DNA of 64,000 nt, taken from positions 248,001 through 312,000 of the forward strand of contig NZ_NPBD01000002.1 in assembly GCF_002272745.1 (NCBI RefSeq). The letters run 5' to 3'. This DNA comes from Terribacillus saccharophilus (GTDB lineage: Bacteria; Bacillota; Bacilli; Bacillales; Amphibacillaceae). Within the stretch, counting starts at the first letter, position 1. Each line of letters opens with the position of its first letter. Made by a program: the position numbers and the translations under genes. Below, piece after piece: positions 45,180 to 54,843 of the stretch. The notes beneath the pieces were generated by a model, which saw only the letters and a program-made list of their open reading frames with translations, was not told where the DNA came from and ran no database searches.

Positions 45180-46604
45180 ATGAAACAAGAAACGGAAGTC
45201 CGTGAATTCGAACGATTTAGCGATGAAATTTTGAAAAAATACAAAGTACCTGGATTTGCAATGGGGTTAGCCAAAGATGGTGAATTGTGTTATGAAAAAG
45301 AGTTTGGACACCGTGACATGGAAGCCGAACTCCCATTATCAGCGGATACCGTTTTTGGGGTTGGTTCCATAACAAAGGCCTTTACAGCTACTAGCATCCT
45401 TCAATTACAAGAGAATGGAAAACTGTCTGTAAAAGATCATGTTACTAAGTTTTTACCGGAATTCAGGACACCGAATGAAGAGTACACAAAACAAATGACG
45501 ATTCATCATCTTTTGACACACACATCAGGTCTGCCGCCTTTACTTACTTTAATAGCCGCAATCAAGAGAAGCATGGAAAAAGACCCGAAATTTGGGGAAG
45601 ATCAGCAAGAAAGTCCATTGGATGCACTTCGGGAGATTGATACATATAAGGAATTAATGGATTCTATCGCAAATACAGAATTTGCACTGCTTGGGGAACC
45701 GGGAACTGAATTCAGTTATTCCAATGACGCCTATGCTCTTTTAGGTGCAATAATCGAACGGGTAAGCGGTATGCCTTATGAACAATATGTGAAAGAAAAT
45801 ATCTTAGAGCCCGCAGGTATGCATAACAGTGGTTTTCATTACAAGACTATGAACGGCCATGAAGATATAGCCGTTTTATATAATATGCGAGAACAGGATG
45901 GCGAAGAAATTGTATTTAGGTCCAATAATCCCTGGGACGCTCCAGCAATGCGTGCTGCAGGATTTTTAAAATCGACAGTCAATGACATGCTCAAGTTTAC
46001 AGAGATTATTCGAAACTCTGGAGAAGTTGGTAATGTACGAATCCTGTCCCCTGAAAGTGTGGAGCTAATGACAACACCTCACATCAAATGTGGACATGGG
46101 AGTTATTATGGTTACGGTTTAAATATCATTCCAGATTTCTTTGGATACAAGCTTATTCATCATGGGGGAGATATTAAAGGGGTAACGGCTCAGATGAATA
46201 TCCTGCCTGAACTTGATCTAACGGGTATATCTCTTGCAAACTTAGCCGGAGCACCATCCTCCAAACTGCTTTTTAGCGCATTTGCGAGTCAGCATTTGGA
46301 CAAAAGCCTCGATGCATCACATTTAAACGTTGAAGTCGTCGACTTAGATCTTGAAAGTTTAAAAGAGTTTGAGGGAACCTTCATATCAGGTGACGGTATG
46401 ATAAATAAATTTTATGTAGAGGATGGACGGCTGCATTTAGCAACCGCTGGAATGCCTGCCGTAGTGCTTGACCCTATTGGAGATGATCAGTTTTTACTTA
46501 CCATAAGAGAAATGGATTCTACGATTCGTTTTGTGAGAGATAAGGACAAGAAAATTCATCGCATTGAATTTGTATTACGACAAATTCAAAAGATTGAGAA
46601 ATAA
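45180..46604 (+). CDS. Serine hydrolase of the beta-lactamase/penicillin-binding (class C-like) family
   Basis: 474 residues, no signal peptide. SxxK nucleophile motif SITK (in GVGSITKAFTA, about residue 63), YSN motif (EFSYSNDAYALLG) and HHGGDIKG as the third motif; a C-terminal DUF3471-like beta domain (~390-470). Likely an esterase or D-aminopeptidase rather than a true beta-lactamase, since it appears cytoplasmic. AGAGAAGGG lies upstream of ATG 45180. Flanked by near-identical terminators. Confidence 0.88.
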   Translation: MKQETEVREFERFSDEILKKYKVPGFAMGLAKDGELCYEKEFGHRDMEAELPLSADTVFGVGSITKAFTATSILQLQENGKLSVKDHVTKFLPEFRTPNEEYTKQMTIHHLLTHTSGLPPLLTLIAAIKRSMEKDPKFGEDQQESPLDALREIDTYKELMDSIANTEFALLGEPGTEFSYSNDAYALLGAIIERVSGMPYEQYVKENILEPAGMHNSGFHYKTMNGHEDIAVLYNMREQDGEEIVFRSNNPWDAPAMRAAGFLKSTVNDMLKFTEIIRNSGEVGNVRILSPESVELMTTPHIKCGHGSYYGYGLNIIPDFFGYKLIHHGGDIKGVTAQMNILPELDLTGISLANLAGAPSSKLLFSAFASQHLDKSLDASHLNVEVVDLDLESLKEFEGTFISGDGMINKFYVEDGRLHLATAGMPAVVLDPIGDDQFLLTIREMDSTIRFVRDKDKKIHRIEFVLRQIQKIEK

Positions 46605-46606
46605 GA

Positions 46607-46667
46607 TCCAGGAATCACTTTTTTTGCTGAGAGATTTAGCAGGAAAAGTGGTTTTTTTGTTGTTTAA
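46607..46667 (+). terminator. Terminator, second copy of the twin repeat
   Basis: AATCACTTTTTTTGCTGA / AGGAAAAGTGGTTTTTTTG-type hairpin right after the serine hydrolase stop. Shares CCAGGAA and GTGGTTTTTTTGTTGTTTA with the copy at 44875-44933. Confidence 0.75.
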
Positions 46668-46789
46668 TCCTGTTTTATATGGATTTAGTAAATAATATAT
46701 CTGACGCGGAGCAGTATGTGCAGTTAAAAAATCATAAGTTTTTATAATACATTTTTTGATAACACTAACTGAAGGGGAGTGGAAAAGAG

Positions 46790-47536
46790 ATGCAATCCAT
46801 CGATTATGATTGGCTTGAAGAAAGAACCATCATTCTAGCTCCAACAGGCAGCTATGCTTATGGAACGAATACGGAAGACTCGGATAAAGACTATAAAGGC
46901 ATTTGCATCCCGCCAGTAAGTTACTTCTTAGGTTTAGAATCATTCAATGAATACAACAGCAGTGGCGGCAAGAACTTCAAAAATACGAAAGACGATATAG
47001 ATATCAATATTATTCATATTACAAAGTTCGTAAAGGATGCGATGCTGGGTGTACCAAATAACATAGAAATATTATTCTTGTACAAAGATCAGTACCTAAA
47101 GATAACAGAACCAGGGCAGCAGCTAATTGAAAACCGGCATCTATTCCTTTCTAAAGCAATCCAAAAGAAGTTCGGAGGATATGCTAATTCTCAAATACAG
47201 AAGTTAAAGAAAAGAAACGTTAGCAGATCCGGCAGAAAGGATTTAATTGATGTTTACGGTTATGACACGAAGTTTTTTATGCATAGCGTGAAGCTGCTGA
47301 CAAGCGCTATTGAGATACTTGAGACAGGTGACTTTAGCACATACAGGCCAAATCGCAGTTTCCTGCTCGACTGTAGGAATGGTACATACACATTTGATGA
47401 AGCTGAAGAGCTTATAGAGTCATTAGATAATGATCTTAAACAAGCAGCAGAGCATTCCGCACTTCCTGAGAAACCGGATTATAATGCGATTAATCAGCTT
47501 TTAGTTCGTATTAATTCTGCGGCGATTAGTAAATAG
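46790..47536 (+). CDS. RlaP-like nucleotidyltransferase (DNA polymerase beta superfamily)
   Basis: 248 residues. N-terminal nucleotidyltransferase motif GSYAYGTNTEDSDKDYKG (about 22-39) with the paired Asp metal ligands, then a third acidic residue in DDIDINIIH. Resembles PF10127 (RlaP) proteins, associated with RNA repair or found in phages. GGGGAGTGG precedes ATG 46790. Soluble; partner genes of RNA-repair operons are not present, so the function is open. Confidence 0.75.
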   Translation: MQSIDYDWLEERTIILAPTGSYAYGTNTEDSDKDYKGICIPPVSYFLGLESFNEYNSSGGKNFKNTKDDIDINIIHITKFVKDAMLGVPNNIEILFLYKDQYLKITEPGQQLIENRHLFLSKAIQKKFGGYANSQIQKLKKRNVSRSGRKDLIDVYGYDTKFFMHSVKLLTSAIEILETGDFSTYRPNRSFLLDCRNGTYTFDEAEELIESLDNDLKQAAEHSALPEKPDYNAINQLLVRINSAAISK

Positions 47537-47779
47537 ATAAAGCCTGGTATAAATTATGATAGAACAAAAGTACCGAAGAAATGACCATATGTGACATTTC
47601 TCAATAGTGATATAGCATTGCATGAAAACGAGCTGTCATCTTAAGGAATAGACGTCATGGCCTTTTAATATTATTCCAAAGGTATGAAATGTATGAAGCT
47701 GGCAACACTTTTAATACAGGAAAATAGGTTTGAATCTGCAGTGATAATGGTACTTGAATAAAAAAAGGAGTGATAAGAA

Positions 47780-48193
47780 ATGAAACATGTGAAAGCACTT
47801 TTGATCAAATTCATCATGATATTAGCTGTTTTATGGATTGTTTTCACCCTTATGTTTGATACGGAATTTAGCGATACGCTGCTAATGAGTGTCGTTTTAA
47901 CAATTGCAGCATATGTGATTGGTGACTTACTCATTTTAAGCAGAGCTGGTGACCGAAGTAAGCCTGACGGTGATTTTACAAAGCGGAATGCTATTGCGAC
48001 AGTTAGTGACGCAATATTGACTTTCATCGTTCTTTGGGCGTTAGGCGAAGCTTTATTGAATCCTGATGATAATGTTGTGATGGCATCTTTGATTTCCACG
48101 GTCATAATTGGTATCGGAGAATGGTTCTTCCATCGCTATGTCAATAATCAAGTGATCGAGGATCATAATGCCCAAACTGTTGGGATGTCTTGA
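47780..48193 (+). CDS. DUF2512 (YndM-like) membrane protein
   Basis: 137 residues, four predicted transmembrane helices (ALLIKFIMILAVLWIVFTLM; LLMSVVLTIAAYVIGDLLI; AILTFIVLWALGEAL; MASLISTVIIGIGEWFF). Typical of Bacillus DUF2512 proteins, some of which are sporulation-expressed. AAAGGAGTGA upstream of the ATG. Function unknown. Confidence 0.85.
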   Translation: MKHVKALLIKFIMILAVLWIVFTLMFDTEFSDTLLMSVVLTIAAYVIGDLLILSRAGDRSKPDGDFTKRNAIATVSDAILTFIVLWALGEALLNPDDNVVMASLISTVIIGIGEWFFHRYVNNQVIEDHNAQTVGMS

Positions 48194-48220
48194 ACTGTGC
48201 TATAGTAAGAATAACTAAAG

Positions 48221-48248
48221 AAGGAATCCCTTTTGGGGATTCCTTTTG
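48221..48248 (+). terminator. Rho-independent terminator after the DUF2512 gene
   Basis: Stem AAGGAATCCC / GGGATTCCTT, loop TTTTG, then TTTG. Confidence 0.85.
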
Positions 48249-48276
48249 CTTATAAGTTTTAACAGGAGGAATTCCT

Positions 48277-48972
48277 ATGGAGGTAACAATACTGCTGGCT
48301 GTAACTGCTGGATTCCTTTCCTTTCTTTCACCATGTGTACTTCCTCTTTATCCGGCATTTCTTTCTTATTTAACAGGTGTCAATCAAAGCTCATCTGAAA
48401 AAGAAAAGTATTCTTCCAAATGGTTTCTGCATACAATTTTCTTCCTTATTGGCTTTTCAGCGATCTTCTTACTGCTTGGCTACAGCGCACTGGCGTTATC
48501 TGAATGGCTTTTTATATATCAGTCATACATACGAGTTATCGGAGGAATCATTCTGATATTGCTGGGGGCTGTGCAGATAGGGTTGCTAGGAGGAAGGTGG
48601 CAGACATCTAAAACCTTGCTTCGTTTTAAAAGCAGGCCACCTGGATTTGCTGGGTCGTTTCTGATTGGTCTCTCCTTCGCAATGGGATGGACGCCTTGTA
48701 CGGGTCCTATTTTAGCGGGCATCATGACTAGCGCTGCATTGCAGCCGCTCGGAGCCGTTCCGCTTATGATAGCTTATGTATTAGGCTTCAGTATCCCTTT
48801 CTTTATTTGGGGATTCTTTGGATCTCGATTGCAAAGATTAAAAAGAACCGGAAAAATCCTGCATGAAATAAGTGGATATTTCCTGATTCTGATAGGCATT
48901 CTTCTTATATTTGATCTTACGACAAAAATCACTTCTTATCTAGCCAGTTTTTTCTCCTTTTACGGTTTTTAA
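48277..48972 (+). CDS. ccdA: Cytochrome c biogenesis/thiol transporter CcdA
   Basis: 231 residues, six transmembrane helices, with the two redox cysteines in SPCVLPLYP and GWTPCTGPI. Passes reducing power across the membrane for cytochrome c maturation and, in Bacillus, for spore thiol-disulfide proteins. ATG 48277 follows AGGAGGA. Starts the ccdA-(mrpB-like)-yneI-yneJ cluster. Confidence 0.95.
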   Translation: MEVTILLAVTAGFLSFLSPCVLPLYPAFLSYLTGVNQSSSEKEKYSSKWFLHTIFFLIGFSAIFLLLGYSALALSEWLFIYQSYIRVIGGIILILLGAVQIGLLGGRWQTSKTLLRFKSRPPGFAGSFLIGLSFAMGWTPCTGPILAGIMTSAALQPLGAVPLMIAYVLGFSIPFFIWGFFGSRLQRLKRTGKILHEISGYFLILIGILLIFDLTTKITSYLASFFSFYGF

Positions 48973-49026
48973 ATCGTGAAAAAAGGAGAGAAGTAGTTTA
49001 GAATATGTAGGGAAAGGGTGTCTAAT

Positions 49027-49500
49027 ATGGAATTTTCACCGAATAATCTTATTTTCAAAACAACAACCGTGCTCATTTCTTTTCTGTTGCTCGGATTTTC
49101 GGTCTATCTGTTCTTTTCAGGCCATAATTCTCCAGGTGGAGGATTCATAGGAGGACTTGGGACTGCTGCTGCTCTAGTGCTCATGTATATGGCTTATGGC
49201 ATCAAGACGGTCAGCAAGATCTTACCGATCAACTATCGTGTTTTGACAGTAACAGGTGTGCTTATCGCTATCCTGACTAGTGCAGGATCATTCCTATTTG
49301 GACAGCCATTTCTGAGCCATACGTTCACGTATATCCACTTGCCTGTATTAGGGGAGCTGGAATTGGCTACAGCGACGTTTTTTGATCTAGGGGTCTATCT
49401 TACCGTTGTTGGTATAGCTCTGACGATCATCCTGTCAATCGCACAAGATCGTTCAAGCAGTGAGGAGAATGCAAGTGGCAAAGATACTAATAGTAGATGA
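49027..49500 (+). CDS. MnhB/MrpB-like Na+/H+ antiporter subunit, orphan
   Basis: 157 residues, four transmembrane helices. Diagnostic MrpB pattern: FFSGHNSPGGGFIGGLGTAA, then GSFLFGQPFLSHTF and ELATATFFDLGVYLTVVG. MrpB normally works only in the six- or seven-subunit Mrp complex, yet no other mrp gene is near. Start ATG 49027 after GGAAAGGG. The 3' end overlaps yneI by 26 bases, so the two are co-expressed. Confidence 0.88.
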   Translation: MEFSPNNLIFKTTTVLISFLLLGFSVYLFFSGHNSPGGGFIGGLGTAAALVLMYMAYGIKTVSKILPINYRVLTVTGVLIAILTSAGSFLFGQPFLSHTFTYIHLPVLGELELATATFFDLGVYLTVVGIALTIILSIAQDRSSSEENASGKDTNSR

Positions 49501-49834
49501 TGCAAAATTCATGCGGAAAACATTGAGTGGCCTGCTTACCGAAAACAATTATGAGATTGTCGGAGAAGCTGCAGACGGACATGAGGCTGTTTCGCAATTT
49601 CGGAAAACAGAGCCTGATATTGTCTTTATGGATATTACAATGCCGCACATGGATGGGCTTGCAGCTTTAAAAGAGATTATCACGCAGGATCCAAATGCAA
49701 AAGTGATTATGTGCTCTGCAATGGGGCAGCAGCGCATTGTCATGCAAGCGATCGAGCTTGGCGCGAAGGACTTCATTACGAAGCCTTTCGAGGATGCAAG
49801 GGTTATAGAGACAGTAGAACGCATTCTCAATTAA
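49475..49834 (+). CDS. yneI: CheY-like response regulator YneI
   Basis: 119 residues, a stand-alone receiver domain: acidic pair in VDDAKFMRK, phospho-Asp in FMDITMPHMDG, Ser/Thr in MCSAMG, Lys in FITKPF. No output domain. GTG 49475 was chosen because GAGGAG is eight bases upstream and the receiver then starts at residue 3. Overlaps the mrpB-like gene. Its partner kinase is unknown; a PAS kinase gene follows at 50.5 kb. Confidence 0.9.
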   Translation: MAKILIVDDAKFMRKTLSGLLTENNYEIVGEAADGHEAVSQFRKTEPDIVFMDITMPHMDGLAALKEIITQDPNAKVIMCSAMGQQRIVMQAIELGAKDFITKPFEDARVIETVERILN

Positions 49835-49863
49835 AGAAATGTAAATCGAAAGAAGGTAAGGGT

Positions 49864-50337
49864 ATGACATTACCTGTTATCATTAGTACCATCCTGGTTG
49901 CATGTATGGGTCTGGCCGTTGCAATGGTTCGAATGCGCGCAGCTGCCAGACCGGTGACGGCGAAGAAAATCATTTTGCCGCCGTTGTTCATGAGTACTGG
50001 TGCGTTAATGTTTCTTTTTCCAGTATTCCGTGTGCCATGGTGGGAAGTCTGGTTCTCACTCGGAGCGGGGATTATTTTCTCTAGTCTTTTGATTCTAACC
50101 TCTAATTTTGAGGTACGGGACGAACAGATCTTTCTGAAGCCTTCAAAAGCATTTGCAGTAATCATTGTTGGACTCGTGTTTGTTCGGGTCTTGTTGAAGG
50201 TTGCTATCGGCCAGACGATTGAAATCGGGGAGATGGGCGGTGTGTTCTTCCTGCTTGCATTCGGTATGATCGTTTCCTGGCGTATTGCGATGTTTTGGAA
50301 GTACAAACGGCTTGAGAGACGCTTACAAATCACCTGA
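49864..50337 (+). CDS. yneJ: CcdC-family membrane protein YneJ
   Basis: 157 residues, four to five transmembrane helices (MTLPVIISTILVACMGLAVA start; TAKKIILPPLFMSTGALMF; VWFSLGAGIIFSSLLIL). CcdC is encoded with ccdA in Bacillus; its role is unclear. GAAGGTAAGGG upstream of ATG 49864; an open extension further upstream lies inside yneI in another frame and was not used. Confidence 0.9.
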   Translation: MTLPVIISTILVACMGLAVAMVRMRAAARPVTAKKIILPPLFMSTGALMFLFPVFRVPWWEVWFSLGAGIIFSSLLILTSNFEVRDEQIFLKPSKAFAVIIVGLVFVRVLLKVAIGQTIEIGEMGGVFFLLAFGMIVSWRIAMFWKYKRLERRLQIT

Positions 50338-50345
50338 TGGTTGTC

Positions 50346-50380
50346 AAAAGACTTTCTTCCAAGTAAGAAGGTCTTTTTTC
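50346..50380 (+). terminator. Rho-independent terminator after yneJ
   Basis: AAAAGACTTTCTT / AAGAAGGTCTTTT (one wobble), loop around CCAAGT, then TTTT. Confidence 0.85.
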
Positions 50381-50525
50381 ATATAATGGTTTTGTCTATA
50401 CAAGTTTTAGGAAAATCGTGGTATGGACGTTTTGTTTTTTCTATAATTGTAGTAACATACTTAACAAAAGGACTTATACATACATAGATACACGAACAAT
50501 GTCACGTAAAAGGGGGCGAAGGAGC

Positions 50526-51632
50526 TTGAACGAAGACGACTATAAGACAGAGAAAAAGAAAGAAGCGGCTTCATTTAATCCGACAGGCTTTGATCCACAT
50601 TCTTTGGCTGAACTTCCTGCACCGATGCTGCAATGGATCGATCAAAACGGATTTGATATAGTTTTCGTCTGTGACTACGAAGGAATAATTCACTATACTT
50701 CTTCGTCGATTACAAGGCTGCTTGGCTATTTGCCGGAAGAAGTGGTCGGTACATCTTCTTTGGCGTATTTAGAGTCATGTGACGTGCCTGTCCTGCGGAA
50801 TAGGTTTGAGACTACGACAGAATGGCCGCAACGATTTCATCTGACAGTACTCGATAACCGTGGCAAGCATATTTGGATGGAAGCGAGCATCTCTTTGACA
50901 GAGAATCAGGGCGTACCTTATTATGTTGGCGTGGCTAAGGATGTGTCCGATAAGAAAGAAATAGAAGAGATGATGTTCCGGTCAGAGAAGATGAGTGTGG
51001 CCGGACAGCTTGCAGCAGGAATTGCGCACGAGATACGTAATCCGCTTACTAGTCTTAAAGGTTTCCTCCAGCTCATTCAGGCCGGAATCAGCCGCAAAGA
51101 AGAATATTACCAGATCATGGTTGAAGAAATAGAGAAAATCGAAACAATCACATCGGAGCTTCTATTCATTTCAAAACCGGTAGCAGAAAACAAAGAACCA
51201 GAAACGATTCATGAAATGCTGCAGGATGTCATCACGCTGCTTTATTCTCAGGCGCGTTTGCAAAATGTCCAGATTAGTTTCGAAAAAGGAGAAAATAGCA
51301 AACTTCTCTGTGATCGATCTCAAATCAAACAGCTTTTTATCAATCTTATAAAGAATGCGCTTGAAGAAATGCCGCATGGCGGTAAGATTGATATTCGGCA
51401 GCGGCAAGAAGGTAAAGATTGTATAGTAGACGTAGTGGATGAGGGACCAGGAATCCCGGACGAGGTGCTTGCTAAGCTCAAGGAGCCTTTCTTTACGACG
51501 AAGAAAGAAGGGACGGGTCTTGGTTTAATGATCTGTACACAAATACTGGACAAGCATAATGGTGCACTGGATATCCTTCGCAATGAAACGAAGGGGAGCA
51601 CGTTCAGAGCTTCACTGCCAATTAGCTTATAA
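50526..51632 (+). CDS. PAS-domain sensor histidine kinase
   Basis: About 368 residues, cytoplasmic. PAS domain (~40-150: FVCDYEGIIHYTSSSITRLL), HisKA with phospho-His in AAGIAHEIRNPLTSLKGF, and HATPase with N-box NLIKNALEEMP, G1 DEGPGIP and G2 GTGLGLMIC. Resembles sporulation phosphorelay kinases (KinA/KinE type); no cognate regulator is adjacent except YneI. Start uncertain: TTG 50526 lies behind GGGGGCGAAGGAG, while ATG 50499 in frame has no ribosome site. Confidence 0.88.
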   Translation: MNEDDYKTEKKKEAASFNPTGFDPHSLAELPAPMLQWIDQNGFDIVFVCDYEGIIHYTSSSITRLLGYLPEEVVGTSSLAYLESCDVPVLRNRFETTTEWPQRFHLTVLDNRGKHIWMEASISLTENQGVPYYVGVAKDVSDKKEIEEMMFRSEKMSVAGQLAAGIAHEIRNPLTSLKGFLQLIQAGISRKEEYYQIMVEEIEKIETITSELLFISKPVAENKEPETIHEMLQDVITLLYSQARLQNVQISFEKGENSKLLCDRSQIKQLFINLIKNALEEMPHGGKIDIRQRQEGKDCIVDVVDEGPGIPDEVLAKLKEPFFTTKKEGTGLGLMICTQILDKHNGALDILRNETKGSTFRASLPISL

Positions 51633-51639
51633 TATTTAT

Positions 51640-51674
51640 ACATGGCCTCTTCTATAAGAGGCCATGTTTCTTTT
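51640..51674. terminator. Bidirectional terminator between the kinase and sspP
   Basis: 12-bp perfect stem ACATGGCCTCTT / AAGAGGCCATGT, loop CTAT; T-rich on the plus strand and ATAAATATT on the minus strand. Separates convergent genes. Confidence 0.85.
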
Positions 51675-51798
51675 ACATGTCGTGATGACTATTGTGTTTT
51701 TGTCTGCTATGATTTTTGTTTTTTACTTTTTTAGACCCACTTAGCGGCTCATTCACCTTTTCTGGGTGTTTGCGTTGTTTCCCTTTCTGATCGCCCAT
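51673..51798 (-). CDS. sspP: Small acid-soluble spore protein P (CotL)
   Basis: 41 residues on the minus strand. Begins [18 protein letters not shown] and contains the diagnostic [10 protein letters not shown], then a His/Asn/Lys-rich end with HNSHHDM, matching SspP of B. subtilis (48 residues). Forespore-made minor SASP. GGAGGTGAAAAA precedes the ATG. Next to citB as in B. subtilis; sspO is not found between sspP and citB. Confidence 0.92.
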   Translation of the reverse strand: MGDQKGKQRKHPEKVNEPLSGSKKVKNKNHSRQKHNSHHDM

Positions 51799-51818
51799 TT
51801 TTTCACCTCCGCAGTACC

Positions 51819-51848
51819 TATTATTCCTTCTTCAGAAAGCCTTATGCG
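51819..51848 (-). promoter_or_regulatory. Sigma-G-type promoter of sspP (minus strand)
   Basis: Minus strand -35 CGCATA (51843-51848), 17-base spacer, -10 AATAATA (51819-51825; 6 of 7 against CATAMTA), about 20 bases upstream of the start codon. SASP genes are sigma-G dependent. Confidence 0.6.
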
Positions 51849-52043
51849 AACGTTATCAAAATCTATAGGTGCAGCGCAAAATGCGCTACTATTCCCTATT
51901 TTACGCGTGTTTTTTGCTCTTAATTAATTTACTTATGAATCGTTTTCATTTAGAATAAAAAGTGCAAATCGATGTTAGCTCGTGCTGTTCTATCATAAGA
52001 TTGTGATAGGGCAGGCTAATTCACAAGGGGGTTTGTTCATACG

Positions 52044-54752
52044 ATGGTGGGAAATAATTCATACAACGCAAAGAAACAGTTTGAATTAAACGGAAAGACG
52101 TACAATTACTATCAATTGAAAGCGCTTGAAGAGAAAGGGCTCGGAACAGTATCCCGTTTGCCATTCTCCATCCGTGTACTGCTTGAATCGCTGATCCGTC
52201 AGCATGATGGCTTTGCAATTAAGGACGAGCATGTAGAAGGCTTAGCAAACTGGGGGAATGGGAACATCACCGATGTACCATTCAAGCCTTCCCGTGTTAT
52301 CCTGCAGGACTTCACCGGTGTACCGGCAGTCGTGGATCTCGCTTCCCTTCGGAAAGCGATGGTCGATCTTGGAGGCGATGCAGATAAGATCAACCCGGAG
52401 ATTCCGGTGGATCTTGTCATTGACCACTCTGTACAGGTCGACAAGTATGGCACGAAAGATGCGCTGAAAGTGAACATGGAATTGGAATTTGAGCGAAACA
52501 AAGAACGTTATGAATTTTTAAATTGGGCGCAGAAAGCATTCGATAATTATCGTGCTGTTCCGCCTGCAACTGGTATCGTTCACCAGGTTAACCTGGAATA
52601 CTTAGCGAATGTCGTCCATGGTAACGAGGATGCAGACGGTTCGTATACTGCTTATCCTGATACATTGGTTGGTACCGATTCCCATACGACGATGATCAAT
52701 GGACTTGGTGTTCTTGGTTGGGGTGTCGGCGGTATCGAAGCAGAAGCAAGTATGCTTGGACAACCATCTTACTTCCCGGCACCAGATGTAATTGGAGTCA
52801 AGTTCGTAGGTACGATGCCAGCTGGTTCCACTGCGACCGACTTGGCACTGAAGGTGACACAAGTGCTCCGTCAAAAGAGCGTGGTCGGAAAATTCGTAGA
52901 ATTCTTCGGTCCGGGACTTGCGGATATGCCGCTTGCTGATCGTGCGACAATCTCGAATATGGCGCCGGAATATGGTGCGACATGCGGTTTCTTCCCAATT
53001 GATGAAGAAACACTGAACTACATGCATTTGACAGGCAGAAGCCAGGAACAAATTGACTTGGTTGAGAAGTATGCGAAGGAAAACGACTTCTGGTACACAC
53101 CGGATACGCGCGATCCTGAGTATACAGAATTGGTGGAAATCGACCTTTCTGCATTGGAGCCGAACCTTTCTGGTCCGAAGCGTCCACAGGATCTGATTCC
53201 GCTTTCTGGAATGCAGAAATCATTCGTTGATTCAATTACTGCACCATCTGGCAACCAAGGATTCGGACTTGATAAGAGTGAATTCGATAAATCGGTTGAC
53301 GTACACCATCCGGATGGCAAGACATCCACGATGAAAACAGGTGCTGTCGCAATTGCTGCGATCACTTCCTGTACGAATACATCTAACCCATACGTTATGC
53401 TTGGAGCTGGGATTCTTGCAAAGAATGCAGTTGAAAAAGGTCTGAATGTGCCCGCGTATGTGAAAACATCCCTTGCACCTGGATCTAAAGTAGTAACACG
53501 TTACTTGGATGATGCAGGTCTGACGCCTTATCTTGACCAATTAGGCTTCACACTTGTAGGGTACGGCTGTACAACATGTATCGGTAACTCTGGACCGTTG
53601 TCCCCTGAAATCGAAGAAGCGATCTCTTCCAGCGATTTGACGGTTGCATCCGTGCTTTCTGGTAATCGTAACTTTGAAGGTCGTATCCACCCGCTTGTGC
53701 GAGCTAACTATTTGGCTTCACCTCCTCTAGTTGTGGCTTATGCACTTGCAGGCACAGTAGATATCGACTTGGATAATGATCCAATCGGAACGGATAAAGA
53801 CGGAAAAGCAGTTTATTTCAAAGACCTATGGCCAACTCACAAAGAAATTCGGGATGCAGTTGCTGAGGTTGTTACACCGGAAATCTTCCGCAAGGAGTAT
53901 GAAGATGTCTTCAATTCCAATGCTAAATGGAATGAAATCGACACAACAGACCAACCGCTTTACAAGTGGGATTCGGAATCTACTTATATCCAAAATCCTA
54001 CCTTCTTTGAGAACATCTCTGGAGGAAGCGGCACAGTGCAGCCTTTACAAGGATTGCGCGTAATCGGGAAGTTTGGCGACTCTGTGACAACGGATCACAT
54101 TTCTCCGGCTGGTGCAATTGCGAAAGATATGCCGGCAGGTAAATACTTGCAGGATAAAGGTGTTACACCTCGCGAGTTTAACTCCTATGGTTCCCGCCGC
54201 GGTAACCATGAGGTAATGATGCGCGGTACATTTGCAAACATCCGTATCCGCAACCAGCTGGCACCAGGTACAGAGGGTGGTTACACAACTTACTGGCCGA
54301 CAGATGAAGTAATGCCGATCTATGATGCAGCAATGAAATATCAAGCTGATCAGACTGGTTTGGCAATCTTTGCTGGGGAAGACTACGGCATGGGAAGCTC
54401 TCGTGACTGGGCAGCCAAAGGTACGAACTTGCTTGGCATTAAAACTGTCATTGCGCAGAGCTTCGAGCGGATTCACCGTTCCAACCTTGTCATGATGGGT
54501 GTGCTGCCATTGCAGTTCCAGCCTGGCGAGAGTGCGGAATCCCTTGGCTTGAATGGCCGTGAAAGTATCGACGTTTCTGTTGATGAAAATATTTCTCCGC
54601 GTGATGTTGTCAAAGTAAAAGCAACTGCTGAAGATGGCAAAGTAACCGAATTCGAAGCAGTAGCTCGTTTCGACAGTGAAGTGGAGATTGATTATTATCG
54701 TCATGGCGGTATTTTGAACATGGTATTGCGTGACAAACTACAGCATGCATAA
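52044..54752 (+). CDS. citB: Aconitate hydratase
   Basis: 902 residues. Interconverts citrate and isocitrate; binds a [4Fe-4S] cluster through cysteines in [10 protein letters not shown] and [10 protein letters not shown]. Substrate-binding arginine-rich SRDWAAKG near the C-terminus. When the cluster is lost it can act as an RNA-binding regulator in Bacillus. ATG 52044 follows AAGGGGG. Divergent from sspP. Confidence 0.97.
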   Translation: MVGNNSYNAKKQFELNGKTYNYYQLKALEEKGLGTVSRLPFSIRVLLESLIRQHDGFAIKDEHVEGLANWGNGNITDVPFKPSRVILQDFTGVPAVVDLASLRKAMVDLGGDADKINPEIPVDLVIDHSVQVDKYGTKDALKVNMELEFERNKERYEFLNWAQKAFDNYRAVPPATGIVHQVNLEYLANVVHGNEDADGSYTAYPDTLVGTDSHTTMINGLGVLGWGVGGIEAEASMLGQPSYFPAPDVIGVKFVGTMPAGSTATDLALKVTQVLRQKSVVGKFVEFFGPGLADMPLADRATISNMAPEYGATCGFFPIDEETLNYMHLTGRSQEQIDLVEKYAKENDFWYTPDTRDPEYTELVEIDLSALEPNLSGPKRPQDLIPLSGMQKSFVDSITAPSGNQGFGLDKSEFDKSVDVHHPDGKTSTMKTGAVAIAAITSCTNTSNPYVMLGAGILAKNAVEKGLNVPAYVKTSLAPGSKVVTRYLDDAGLTPYLDQLGFTLVGYGCTTCIGNSGPLSPEIEEAISSSDLTVASVLSGNRNFEGRIHPLVRANYLASPPLVVAYALAGTVDIDLDNDPIGTDKDGKAVYFKDLWPTHKEIRDAVAEVVTPEIFRKEYEDVFNSNAKWNEIDTTDQPLYKWDSESTYIQNPTFFENISGGSGTVQPLQGLRVIGKFGDSVTTDHISPAGAIAKDMPAGKYLQDKGVTPREFNSYGSRRGNHEVMMRGTFANIRIRNQLAPGTEGGYTTYWPTDEVMPIYDAAMKYQADQTGLAIFAGEDYGMGSSRDWAAKGTNLLGIKTVIAQSFERIHRSNLVMMGVLPLQFQPGESAESLGLNGRESIDVSVDENISPRDVVKVKATAEDGKVTEFEAVARFDSEVEIDYYRHGGILNMVLRDKLQHA

Positions 54753-54762
54753 GAACTTACGA

Positions 54763-54792
54763 GAAGCAGCCGAAATGGCTGCTTCTTTTTTT
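54763..54792 (+). terminator. Rho-independent terminator after citB
   Basis: Stem GAAGCAGCC / GGCTGCTTC, loop GAAAT, then TTTTTTT. Confidence 0.93.
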
Positions 54793-54843
54793 GGTTAGTT
54801 TGGTTCTCTTTAGCCCAAAATAAACGGCGAAGGGGGAATATTT

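Noticed and set aside
47694..47762. 22-codon ORF (MKLATLLIQENRFESAV) before the DUF2512 gene
   Set aside because: Weak ribosome site, no hairpin or conservation evidence; probably chance or a gene fragment.
51928..51950. cre-like sequence upstream of citB (TGAAAACGATTCAT on the minus strand)
   Set aside because: Only 11 of 14 positions fit and the important 3' CA is off; not reported as a catabolite operator.
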